64,000 bases of DNA from Robiginitomaculum sp. Lineage in GTDB: Bacteria > Pseudomonadota > Alphaproteobacteria > Caulobacterales > Maricaulaceae. Below the pieces are notes generated by a model. That model saw nothing but the letters and a program-made list of their open reading frames with translations, did no database searches and was not told where the DNA came from. The translations under genes and the position numbers were made by a program. Of the stretch, positions 51,557-59,413 are shown one piece after another (the first letter of the stretch is position 1; every line of letters begins with the position of its first letter). The stretch is from positions 100,651 to 164,650 of the forward strand of contig NVXK01000005.1 of assembly GCA_002733905.1 (NCBI GenBank). Direction: 5' to 3'.

Positions 51557-54500
51557 ATGAAATTTTTACAAAAAAGACTACGAACCAATAAGGGCGGGGC
51601 GATATTAACGGCGCTGCTATCCACAACAATGATTACGAGCACGGCGCATGCGGTTAATATATTTAACGCAAGCAGTACGAACATCACGAATACCGCAGGT
51701 GTCTGTAAGCTTGATTTCAAAGCGCAAATATTTAACGCAGACAATGATGGATTGGGCACTAACGATAAATACAAACTGTATGTAGGGTCTTCAAGCGGAG
51801 GGGTTGTTGTCATACAAACGCGCGAAATTACGACTGCGCAGAGTGGCAACATTATCAACGACACTCTATCCATTACATCCGCACAGGCTGCGCTCTTTCA
51901 ACAAGGTTCATCCGTAATAGTATCATACCGGGATGGTGGCTCTAGCCAAAGTTCGCAAATTAGAGGGCGAGCGCAATATCAAAGTGCAGCGCTCAGAACT
52001 GCTGGCGGTGTCTGCTTAGAATTGGCTGATACACTAGATGGTGTAGGCGTGAATGCGGCACCTGTTGCAAATGCTGGTGTCGATCAGACCCTCCTTGCTG
52101 ATTTCTCTGGCAATGGTACGGCACAAACGGTGACGTTGAGCGGTTTGCGCTCATCTGATCCAGATGGCGACACTTTGACATATGCGTGGACACAAATCAG
52201 TGGCCCTACAACGAGTGTTTTTTCGTCACAAATTGCAACTTCTCAGACTTCGGGTGGAACATCTACTAAAACCTTTAATGATATTACGGCGATTACCTAC
52301 ACCCAACCTGCAAGCGCAGGTACAGTGGTGTATCGTTTGACGGTTACAGATCCATCCAATGAAACACATACGGATGATGTTTCTGTTACGTGGAATGCCA
52401 ATGCGGTGCCAACAACCACAGCGCCTGCGACACAAAGTCCAACAGGGCCAGTCTTGGCGGGTTCAACAATAACATTGTCATCAGGCACATCTACAGATCC
52501 TGATGGTGGCTCTGTTACGTATACTTGGGTGCAAACGGGTGGCCCGACAGTTACTCTGGACAACCCGAATGCTGCAAACCCAAGCTTTACGGTTCCGGCT
52601 ACGGGCGGCACGGTGATATTTACGCTCACAGTCAGCGATGGTGTGAGTACGACAACAAAAACTGTGACTTCGGTGATTGCTATTGACCAAACACCTGTTG
52701 CCAATGCGGGGGTCGACCAGACTTTGACTGATGTTGCGCGCGGTACTGTGGTAACTTTGGATGGTACAGCCTCGATCGACCCTGATGGCGGGGCATTGAC
52801 ATATGCTTGGACGCAGGTTTCTGGCCCAGCGGTTACATTGTCGAGTGCGACAGCGGCACAGCCAACATTTACTTACCCTGCATCAGGTGAAGACGGTGGC
52901 GGAAAAGTAATAGTTGTGGCCCAAGAGGGCTCTCTTAAAGGACAACCAGCCAGCACGCTTGTGTTTGAATTGATTGTCTCAGACGGTTCTTCAAGTTCAG
53001 CAGGGGATCAGGTATCGATTACAATCAATACCAATGATGCACCGACTGCGGATGCGGGTGTCGATCAAACCCTTTATGGGCTTGATGATGGTACGGTGAT
53101 CAATCTCGATGGTACGGGCTCTTCAGACCCAGACGGCGACACGCTTACGTATACTTGGACACAAACCAGCGGCCCAACGGTGACCTTAACAAGTCCCACG
53201 ACAGCAACGCCTAGCTTTACGCACGGCACTGCTGGCGGTGGCATTCCGCAAAAAGATATTAACAGTAACGTTGTTGTCGTTGGCCCTGCACCAGTGAGCA
53301 ATGATGTGAATTATGCATTTAGCCTTGTTGTATCGGACGGGTCTTCTTCATCTGCTGCGGATACAGTGGGCGTTGATGTGCTCGATAATCGTGTGCCAAC
53401 ATCAGATGCGGGTAGCGACCAAGCCAATATTAATGCTGGCGAGACGGTTACTTTGGACGGTACAGGATCTGCGGATGCAGACGGTGATACACTCACATAT
53501 ACATGGCGTCAGGTCTCTGGCCCGACGGCCACATTATCTTCGACAAGTACGGCACAGCCTACATTTACGGCGCCCGATATATCAGCGGCGTCTACACTTG
53601 TGTATGAGTTGATTGTCAGTGACGGCAAAATCTCCTCTGCTGCGGATACGGTGAGTATTGGTGTGCAGCCAACAGGTTCGATCACGATTATCCAATCTGT
53701 ACAAGGGAGCGACAATAGCTTTGCCTATAGCTCATCCCTTAGTGCCCTAAACGCATCTATTCAGACCAGTAATGGCACAGGCCAATTACTGGCGGATGAT
53801 GTGAATACTGGTACATATACGGTCACAGCCGCAGATATGAAATCGCAAGGCTATGCGCTGACGGCTCTCAGCTGTAATGATGGTGATGGCAGTGTTGATT
53901 TAAGCGCAGGCCAGGCTACGATTGCTCTCGCGCCCGGTGAAAATGTAACCTGTACTTTTACGTCCGTGAACTCTCGTGAGGCAGCAAGTAAGGCTATTCG
54001 AGAATTTGTAACCACACGGAATACTCTCATTCTTTCACATCAACCGTCACGTGGACGTCGGATTGATCGTTTGAAAGGCCAGAGCGCCCTCGGTTCGGTT
54101 TCGGCTGGAGGATTCGCCCTCCCAGGCTCTAAACGTCTGCCAGTCCAAGTCGCGATGAATGGTGGGGATGCCTCGTTCGCGACCAGTTTGAGTAGCGCTC
54201 GCGCTGTCGCTGGGTCGCGCAACGCAGGCAAATCTTCCATTGATGTGTGGGGCGAGGCATATTTGTCGAATTTTGACGCAGCGGGTCGTGATGGACATTT
54301 TTCTATCATGTATGGCGGTGTAGATTATCTGGTTTCCGATAAAGTTCTTGTGGGTGGTCTTGTGCAGCTTGATAAGTTCAAGCAAAGCGGAATAAATGGT
54401 GTAGACGGCATTGGTGCCGGTGATGGTGCCGGCTTTATGGTGGGGCCATATGTGACAACACGGTTGTCGGATAACATTTATGTGGATGCACGTGCCGCTT

Positions 54501-54991
54501 GGGGGTCTTCTAAAAATACGATTTCTCCGCTCGGGACATTTACAGATGAGTTTGACACGAAACGGGCTTTGTACTCTGGTTCGGTTACGGGCGAAGTTAA
54601 AGTTGGCAAAAAATCTAGTTTGCAGCCTGCATTGACGGTCCGTCATATCTCCGAGACACAAAAAGCCTACACGGATAAGCTGGGCGTTGTTGTTCCAGAG
54701 CAAGATATATCTCAAGGTGAGGTTAGTTTTGCTCCACGATTTGTGACAAATATCGCAATGAAAAATGGCTGGCAGATGCGGCCACATGCAACAGTTGAAG
54801 GTATTTATGCCTTTGGTGACCATGTGAAGTCGGTTCCAGGTTCAGAAACACGGGCGCGCGTAGAAGGCGGTGTTGATTGGCAATCAAATGGTGGCGTCAC
54901 CGCCGGAATCGCAGTGTTTGCGGATGGTCTGGGTGCAAAGGCCTACAAGTCCCAAAGCATCCGTTTTACATTGTCCTATACAATGAAGTAA
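51557..54991 (+). CDS. PKD/Ig-like repeat surface protein with autotransporter-like beta-barrel
   Basis: The 1144-residue protein starts with a signal peptide (to about 34, STAHAVN). About five PKD-like repeats (roughly 165-715) follow, each with a form of ADAGxDQT, GTGSSDPDGDTLTYTWTQ and SGPTVTL. A short Cys-containing domain with LSCNDGDGS and NVTCTF comes next. The C-terminal 260-residue segment of alternating aromatic strands (WGEAYLSNFDAAGRDG, SIMYGGVDYLVSDKVLVGGLVQ) fits an outer-membrane beta-barrel ending SIRFTLSYTMK. It is likely anchored in the outer membrane with the repeats outside. GC content is higher than in the neighbours. Confidence 0.8.
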   Translation: MKFLQKRLRTNKGGAILTALLSTTMITSTAHAVNIFNASSTNITNTAGVCKLDFKAQIFNADNDGLGTNDKYKLYVGSSSGGVVVIQTREITTAQSGNIINDTLSITSAQAALFQQGSSVIVSYRDGGSSQSSQIRGRAQYQSAALRTAGGVCLELADTLDGVGVNAAPVANAGVDQTLLADFSGNGTAQTVTLSGLRSSDPDGDTLTYAWTQISGPTTSVFSSQIATSQTSGGTSTKTFNDITAITYTQPASAGTVVYRLTVTDPSNETHTDDVSVTWNANAVPTTTAPATQSPTGPVLAGSTITLSSGTSTDPDGGSVTYTWVQTGGPTVTLDNPNAANPSFTVPATGGTVIFTLTVSDGVSTTTKTVTSVIAIDQTPVANAGVDQTLTDVARGTVVTLDGTASIDPDGGALTYAWTQVSGPAVTLSSATAAQPTFTYPASGEDGGGKVIVVAQEGSLKGQPASTLVFELIVSDGSSSSAGDQVSITINTNDAPTADAGVDQTLYGLDDGTVINLDGTGSSDPDGDTLTYTWTQTSGPTVTLTSPTTATPSFTHGTAGGGIPQKDINSNVVVVGPAPVSNDVNYAFSLVVSDGSSSSAADTVGVDVLDNRVPTSDAGSDQANINAGETVTLDGTGSADADGDTLTYTWRQVSGPTATLSSTSTAQPTFTAPDISAASTLVYELIVSDGKISSAADTVSIGVQPTGSITIIQSVQGSDNSFAYSSSLSALNASIQTSNGTGQLLADDVNTGTYTVTAADMKSQGYALTALSCNDGDGSVDLSAGQATIALAPGENVTCTFTSVNSREAASKAIREFVTTRNTLILSHQPSRGRRIDRLKGQSALGSVSAGGFALPGSKRLPVQVAMNGGDASFATSLSSARAVAGSRNAGKSSIDVWGEAYLSNFDAAGRDGHFSIMYGGVDYLVSDKVLVGGLVQLDKFKQSGINGVDGIGAGDGAGFMVGPYVTTRLSDNIYVDARAAWGSSKNTISPLGTFTDEFDTKRALYSGSVTGEVKVGKKSSLQPALTVRHISETQKAYTDKLGVVVPEQDISQGEVSFAPRFVTNIAMKNGWQMRPHATVEGIYAFGDHVKSVPGSETRARVEGGVDWQSNGGVTAGIAVFADGLGAKAYKSQSIRFTLSYTMK

Positions 54992-55013
54992 CACCTTAAA
55001 TTAAATAATTGTT

Positions 55014-55042
55014 AAGCCGCCCAATTTGCATTGGGCGGCTTT
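55014..55042 (+). terminator. Rho-independent terminator after the PKD gene
   Basis: AAGCCGCCCAAT (55014-55025) pairs perfectly with ATTGGGCGGCTT (55030-55041) around TTGC, followed by TTC. It lies 22 bp after the stop codon. Confidence 0.88.
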
Positions 55043-55099
55043 CGGTTCAACCAAGCCTATGAAGTTGAAACCTGTTTGTAACGGGCGGGGCGTGTATAG

Positions 55100-55282
55100 C
55101 ATCTTCAGACCGCCGAAACCTATCACCGATATGATCGAGAACGGTTTGTTATAATACTAGAGAAACTTTCGGCACCCTTACCCCGTTCACTTTTGCGGTT
55201 AATGCGGCGCTGCCTTTTTTTGCATGTGCAACATCGGTTCTGTGCGGTGGGCTCGGACACAAAACCTGCGGGGGATATTTAA
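55100..55282 (+). pseudogene. Coding-like fragment without start codon
   Basis: The frame between a TAG at 55097 and TAA at 55280-55282 is open for 60 codons and reads like protein (ETYHRYDRERFVIILEKL, LPRSLLRLMRRCLF), but has no start until a late ATG. It may be the remnant of an island gene. It lies between the PKD terminator and the P2 repeat. Confidence 0.3.
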
Positions 55283-55306
55283 TGCCTGTTGTCGTGAAGT
55301 TTATTT

Positions 55307-55512
55307 GTCACCCTTCTGTCACTGTGTCTAAATTCTACCTTCTTCAATGTAACTGCACCAAAAGTCATGTTTCGTCTATTTAGCCTTTCCAAACCCTTAC
55401 CTTCATTTTCGTGCAATCATATCTATTCAAGTCTATTTAGCTTCAATGGCCTGACAAACCAATTTCTGCTATGGCATGCAAGAGGTCGTCGGTTCTCCGA
55501 TCGGCTCCACCA
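55307..55512 (+). repeat. Internal attachment site: left-arm repeat P2 with degenerate tRNA-Ala core
   Basis: The P2 repeat has GTCACCC at 55307 and GTCACTG at 55318 (11-bp spacing), TGCACCAAAAGTC, and CAAACCAATTTCTGCT. It runs directly into 55471-55512, a copy of the tRNA-Ala 3' end in which GAT is missing from the T-loop (GGTTCTCC). There is no 5' half, so it is not a tRNA gene. Together with R2 at 55600 it has the arms of a complete attP-like site. Confidence 0.7.
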
Positions 55513-55516
55513 TTCT

Positions 55517-55599
55517 TACATTCCCTGTCAGTCGCTAACACTCCTTCCGCGCCTCTTGATACATTCCCTGTCAAACCTACGGTTCTCCACGCCTTTTGT
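55517..55599 (-). repeat. Dispersed hairpin repeat, locus D (two degenerate units)
   Basis: Units at 55517-55559 and 55560-55599 begin TACATTCCCTGTC on the plus strand and end CGCCTCTTGA/CGCCTTTTGT, matching the short-form unit of loci B and C with several changes. The inner hairpins are eroded. It is inserted between the att core and the R2 arm, splitting sequence that is continuous at 45100-45115, so it is younger than the att duplication. Confidence 0.65.
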
Positions 55600-55707
55600 T
55601 CCTAACAATTTTTGGTATATAAAACTATGGTATAGGTGCGCGCTGCATACTATCCGAAGTTGTGGTCACCCATCTGCATGAGGTCAGGTGTCACTCGTTG
55701 GTCATTC
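55600..55707 (+). repeat. Right-arm repeat copy R2
   Basis: Matches 45105-45210: TAACAATTTTTGGTATATAA, ATGGTATAGGTGC, TGCATGAGGTCAGGTGTCACTC. GTCACCC lies at 55665, GTCACTC at 55690 and GTCATTC at 55701, with the same spacing as in R1. No gene lies between here and the HNH nuclease stop at 55784. Confidence 0.65.
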
Positions 55708-55783
55708 GGAATATAGCGAAAAGATGTTCTGGAGGCACTCGGAAACGGTGACATGGGGGTGTGTAATAGATATACGAATAACG

Positions 55784-56830
55784 TTATGTAGAGGGGTTTG
55801 GTGTAAAATTAATATTTGCTCCAGTTAGTCTAGTGGCATTTTGAAACATCTTATCCATATGTTTTATTGATGAGTTGTTTGAGTTTTGAGGTTCGGGGTT
55901 TGTCCTAATCAACCAATCAATAGTTTCTTCAATTATGGTAAGCTCCCGTGTATGAGTTCTATCAATAGGATTGGAGATCAATAGCGTATAAAAATTCTCT
56001 ATACATATTTTTCCTAGCCTGAATCTAAAGGCTATCGAATTGTATGTTCTAGTGTAAGCCATTATGCCATGCCTTGGGTCGTTGTAGACCAGTATTAAGT
56101 TAAATAATGGCCCAAACTTTGTACGTATTTCCAATTCGTTTGGAGGAAGCGAATGATCAACTAACCACAACTCGCCAATTTCATCGCCTGAATAAACAAA
56201 GTTACGAATATTATCAAACAAGGGGCTATGGGCTATACATTTCAATTGATCGTTGTGCATCGCAAACAAAATGACACAAGATTTTATTAAAGACCTGATT
56301 CCATTTTCGCCCCCAACGTGAATTTCAACTGGGGATGTAATGTTCTCTACTTCATTACGTGCTGTTACTTCTTTGTTTTTTAGGGCTTGGCAGACATCTT
56401 CAATCGGTATGCTTTCATTTTTTGAAATTTCTTTCGCAAGCTTGTCTTTAAGTGACGGTAAAGCATCTACATGCCCTGATATTTCAACACAGATTTTACC
56501 ATTCTCATTAATATGATAATGGAATTTGTTTGGCAATTGCCTTCTTTTTGGAGCTAGCACAGGTAATATTGTTCGTTTAATATCATCATCACCCTTTAGT
56601 ATGATTTGAGGGGCCGGTCTATTATTGCCACTTTTCAAGGAAAACATATTACGTAATTGCTCAACACCTTCCGCCAGATTAGCGTCTATTTCACCCCCAA
56701 ACTTATTGTTGCAGGCGGAACAAATTATTTCACACGTTGTCAGTTTACCGCCTAACGCATTTAGTAAAACATGTTCGCGAGTAGCTGTTTGAGGATCAAA
56801 TTGATTTTGACAAAAAATACATTCATTCAT
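55784..56830 (-). CDS. HNH-type endonuclease domain protein
   Basis: The 348-residue protein begins MNECIFCQNQF with a CxxC, then EHVLLNALGGKLTTCEIICSACNNKFG. This is the zinc-bound beta-beta-alpha core of the HNH_5-type nuclease family. The other 280 residues are predicted soluble with mixed structure and no recognised domain; they could bind DNA or a partner. Single-gene HNH proteins of this kind are common in islands and often act in restriction or phage defence, but no methylase or partner gene is next to it. It starts at ATG 56830. Confidence 0.75.
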   Translation of the reverse strand: MNECIFCQNQFDPQTATREHVLLNALGGKLTTCEIICSACNNKFGGEIDANLAEGVEQLRNMFSLKSGNNRPAPQIILKGDDDIKRTILPVLAPKRRQLPNKFHYHINENGKICVEISGHVDALPSLKDKLAKEISKNESIPIEDVCQALKNKEVTARNEVENITSPVEIHVGGENGIRSLIKSCVILFAMHNDQLKCIAHSPLFDNIRNFVYSGDEIGELWLVDHSLPPNELEIRTKFGPLFNLILVYNDPRHGIMAYTRTYNSIAFRFRLGKICIENFYTLLISNPIDRTHTRELTIIEETIDWLIRTNPEPQNSNNSSIKHMDKMFQNATRLTGANINFTPNPST

Positions 56831-57173
56831 TAGGCTTTATAGAGAGTTTTAAATTGCCTTCACAAGCATTTTTTGACTTGTAAAATAACCTGCTTTCAAC
56901 TCACTTAAGGTTTTCACCTTCACAGTAAAGCGTAAGCGTAAGCGCCAGTGTCACGGTGGCCTCGTTTTCCACCTGTTTTCGATAGCGCCCAGCCAATCCA
57001 AGCAACCCATTCCCGCTCCAAGATTGCTCCCTTTTCCTAATGCACCAAGAAACCTGTTGCGGTGGTTTGAGTATCACCGCCACCGTAATTGTTTCCGAGA
57101 TTGTGCCTTCTCCGAAAAATTAAAAAACTCCTCGGATAACAGGTCGAAAAATTACGGTCAAAAATTTTCTGAA

Positions 57174-57467
57174 TTAGTCTTCGGTTTCTTTGTCTTCGAC
57201 TTCGGTGATTAAGGCCGGGGCGTCCTTCTTTTTGATATGCCTCCTCATGCCTTCCAACAATTCAACTGTTTTTAGCATGAAGAAGAATGGCGCGGCTAAG
57301 AACACCCAGAGGACAACACCAATGATAATGATGAGCTCTTCATAGTTTGGACTATAGCTGGTTCTTCTGGAGGCATAATATTCATAGATGTTGAGAACAA
57401 ACCCTACGCCAAACCCTTCACCACTGTGACGTTGGTGACGCTCGTGACGGTGATCTTGGGCTTTTAC
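57174..57467 (-). pseudogene. Membrane-protein fragment without start codon
   Basis: On the minus strand 97 codons are open between TGA at 57468-57470 and TAA at 57174-57176. The reading VGFVLNIYEYYASRRTSYS, then IIIIGVVLWVFLAAPFFFML and a charged end with EVEDKETED looks like a single-pass membrane protein. No ATG, GTG or TTG precedes the helix in frame. Three CGTCAC repeats and a 13-bp palindrome sit at the 5' edge, so the true start was probably lost. The stretch 56831-57173 shows only a poorly supported 60-codon minus frame (56901-57083). Confidence 0.4.
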
Positions 57468-57494
57468 TCACTACCCATAATATGGGTAGTGAGT
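57466..57494. repeat. Perfect 13-bp inverted repeat downstream of the DUF1329 gene
   Basis: ACTCACTACCCAT (57466-57478) and ATGGGTAGTGAGT (57482-57494) are perfect arms around AAT. No T-run follows the stem in the minus direction, so it is not a standard terminator of the DUF1329 gene. Its core TACCCA/TGGGTA recurs in the palindrome at 59054-59071 on the other side of the same gene. Confidence 0.6.
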
Positions 57495-57551
57495 GGTTCT
57501 ACGGTTTAGGTTTCTTTTTAAAGCGCTTTGTTAAGCGTGCCCCCTCAAACA

Positions 57552-58919
57552 TTAACGTCGTCCTGCACGTCGTAGGGCAGAGGATGTAAAGTTTTTATCC
57601 TTATGTACCACTGAATAATCATGGGGTTTTGCTTCATTGTCTAAACCAGAGGCAATATAACGACGAGATTGAAGATCATGGAATACTTCAAGTGTGGAGG
57701 ATGGAGCAGGTAGTTCATAATAGTTTATGGGATGAGCGACGCCAATACGATACAATTCATTCCGATTATCATAAATATCTGTCACAGCAATTTGCCAACT
57801 ATCTTCATCAATATAGAATACCCGTTTTTTATATGTATGGCGTTGATCAGCTTTTAAATTTGCTTCAACAACCCATACACGATGCTTTTCATAACGGACA
57901 AGATCAGGGTTGATATGTCCTGGTTTGAGAATATCAGTAATCTTGGTCTGACCACTGTGTAGCTTGTAATCATTGTAGGGGATGAGTAATTCCTGTTTGC
58001 CTTTGAGTGTCCACGTGTAACGGTCTGGTGAGCCATTATACATGTCATTATCATCTTCTGTTTTCAAACCATCAGAAGCGGTGCTTGGGGCGTCGTAGGT
58101 TGTATTAGGTTCGCGACGCGCATGACGTTGCCCCGTATTATATGTCCATGCTTGCCGGGGTGTTTTAACGTGATCCAGAGTCTCGTGAATGAGCAGAGCT
58201 GTACCTGTCAGCCTTGCTGGCGCGGTAATTTTTTGTTTGTACTTATACATAATGTTGGATGTTTGCACGCTATCAGGGGCGGCCTGTTGGTTAGCATATG
58301 ACATTATAAATTTTTCTTCGGTTTCAACTAAAGTATAATCACCACTGGCAGTGAGTGCGGCCTGATGGTTTTGTCGTGTAACCGATTGTCCGCGATAACG
58401 AAGTAAGTGATTCCAAATAACTTCTAAACCGCTTGCTGGAATTGGAAATGGAACGCTCTTCACCGCTCCTGTTATACCAGCACCATTATACATCAACCCC
58501 GCACGTGTTGCGTTGGTTTTTGTGGCTTGGTAAATATATTCTGGATAGGAGGCGCTACGACGTGTTTGGTAAACGTTCATCTTGAAACTGTTGGGATATG
58601 TAGAAAACAATTTAAGCTGACCCGGCGTTAACAGGTCTTTATAGGTTTTAATATTTGCTTTCGTTATTGTGTATTTAATAGGGTCTTGGGAAAATGGATC
58701 GGGATGAAAATCGCCTGTTTTATATCCCGTTGGCACCGTAGTAATCCCGCCACCCCATGTAGGAATGGACCCGTCTCTATTCGCACTGCGTTCAGCTCCC
58801 ATAGGCGTGAGCCGAGTTTCAAGTTGTTTTGCTTGCTCACTCGAAACTTTGGCGAATACTGGACTGTTCATAATACAAGCCATAGGTATAATCATTAGCA
58901 ATAGTTTGTTTGTTTTCAT
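57552..58919 (-). CDS. DUF1329 family exported protein
   Basis: The 455-residue protein has a signal peptide (1-23, SPVFAKV) and the DUF1329 pattern: LTPMGAERSANRDGSIPTWGGG, a mid-region VPFPIPASGLEVIWNHLLRYRG, and YEKHRVWVVEANLKADQRHTYKKRVFYIDEDSWQI near the end. DUF1329 proteins share a fold with LolA/LolB lipoprotein carriers and are thought to work in the periplasm with DUF1302 or RND-type partners. None is adjacent here. It is divergent from LuxR paralog B. A palindrome lies between the two genes. Confidence 0.85.
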   Translation of the reverse strand: MKTNKLLLMIIPMACIMNSPVFAKVSSEQAKQLETRLTPMGAERSANRDGSIPTWGGGITTVPTGYKTGDFHPDPFSQDPIKYTITKANIKTYKDLLTPGQLKLFSTYPNSFKMNVYQTRRSASYPEYIYQATKTNATRAGLMYNGAGITGAVKSVPFPIPASGLEVIWNHLLRYRGQSVTRQNHQAALTASGDYTLVETEEKFIMSYANQQAAPDSVQTSNIMYKYKQKITAPARLTGTALLIHETLDHVKTPRQAWTYNTGQRHARREPNTTYDAPSTASDGLKTEDDNDMYNGSPDRYTWTLKGKQELLIPYNDYKLHSGQTKITDILKPGHINPDLVRYEKHRVWVVEANLKADQRHTYKKRVFYIDEDSWQIAVTDIYDNRNELYRIGVAHPINYYELPAPSSTLEVFHDLQSRRYIASGLDNEAKPHDYSVVHKDKNFTSSALRRAGRR

Positions 58920-59413
58920 AATGCCGTACTCGCTGTTGTTGAAATCTCGATGTTAAAAAATAAATTATCTTTACGCTCTCAAGGATTACAATAAACACGA
59001 AAGTTTCAAGAAGATGTTGTTACAAATGTGTATCAAAAAAACTAGACCACGTCATACCCAGTACTGGGTATAACGTGCCAATTATTCTGAAATTTCTCTT
59101 AAATTTTCGACATGTTTTAGCATTACGCATGGCATAGGTGCGTGTTATTTGTTAAGCGGCAATTTTGGCTATACATGAACTTGTTTTCATGCCTGGTTCA
59201 ATATCAAGCGTATCTGCCGTCTGATGTTGTTCATAGGTTTGACGCCGATATACCAAAACCCTAATACTGGTAGATCTGCTAATTCCAATGCTGATTATAA
59301 GTTTGTTTTGTATTTGTTTTATGCAATTTGCTTAGTAGTATAGATGAGGCCTACACTATTTTGTAGGTCTTCGCATGATGGTTCAAGATATAATACACGG
59401 GGAGTGTTGAGGA
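58920..59413. promoter_or_regulatory. Divergent promoter region, DUF1329 gene / LuxR paralog B
   Basis: The 494-bp gap holds the promoters of both genes. Its clearest element is the palindrome at 59054-59071. A weaker related sequence, ACCCTAATACTGGTA, lies near 59258. No open frame with coding character was seen. Confidence 0.45.
59054..59071. promoter_or_regulatory. Perfect 18-bp palindrome, candidate operator
   Basis: ATACCCAGTACTGGGTAT is a perfect palindrome 135 bp upstream of the DUF1329 start and 343 bp upstream of LuxR paralog B. LuxR-type dimers bind palindromes of this length, so paralog B is the first candidate to bind it. It shares TACCCA/TGGGTA with the inverted repeat at 57466. 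Confidence 0.55.

Noticed and set aside
52060-53660. CRISPR or tandem DNA repeat in the PKD gene
   Set aside because: The similarity is at the protein level (PKD domains). The DNA copies differ at many positions and have no constant repeat/spacer lengths. I saw no CRISPR array in the window.
54047-54823. Minus-strand open frame (258 codons) inside the PKD-barrel gene
   Set aside because: It is antisense to the barrel-coding part, rich in Cys, His and Arg, and has no recognisable family. The plus-strand frame is continuous with signal peptide and terminator.
55471-55512. tRNA-Ala gene copies at 55471 and 61860
   Set aside because: Both have only the 3' half (anticodon loop to CCA) and no D-arm or 5' acceptor strand. 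They are attachment cores, not genes.
57466-57494. Intrinsic terminator of the DUF1329 gene
   Set aside because: The stem is perfect but no T-run follows it in the minus direction, and it stands 58 bp from the stop. An operator or cruciform is more likely.
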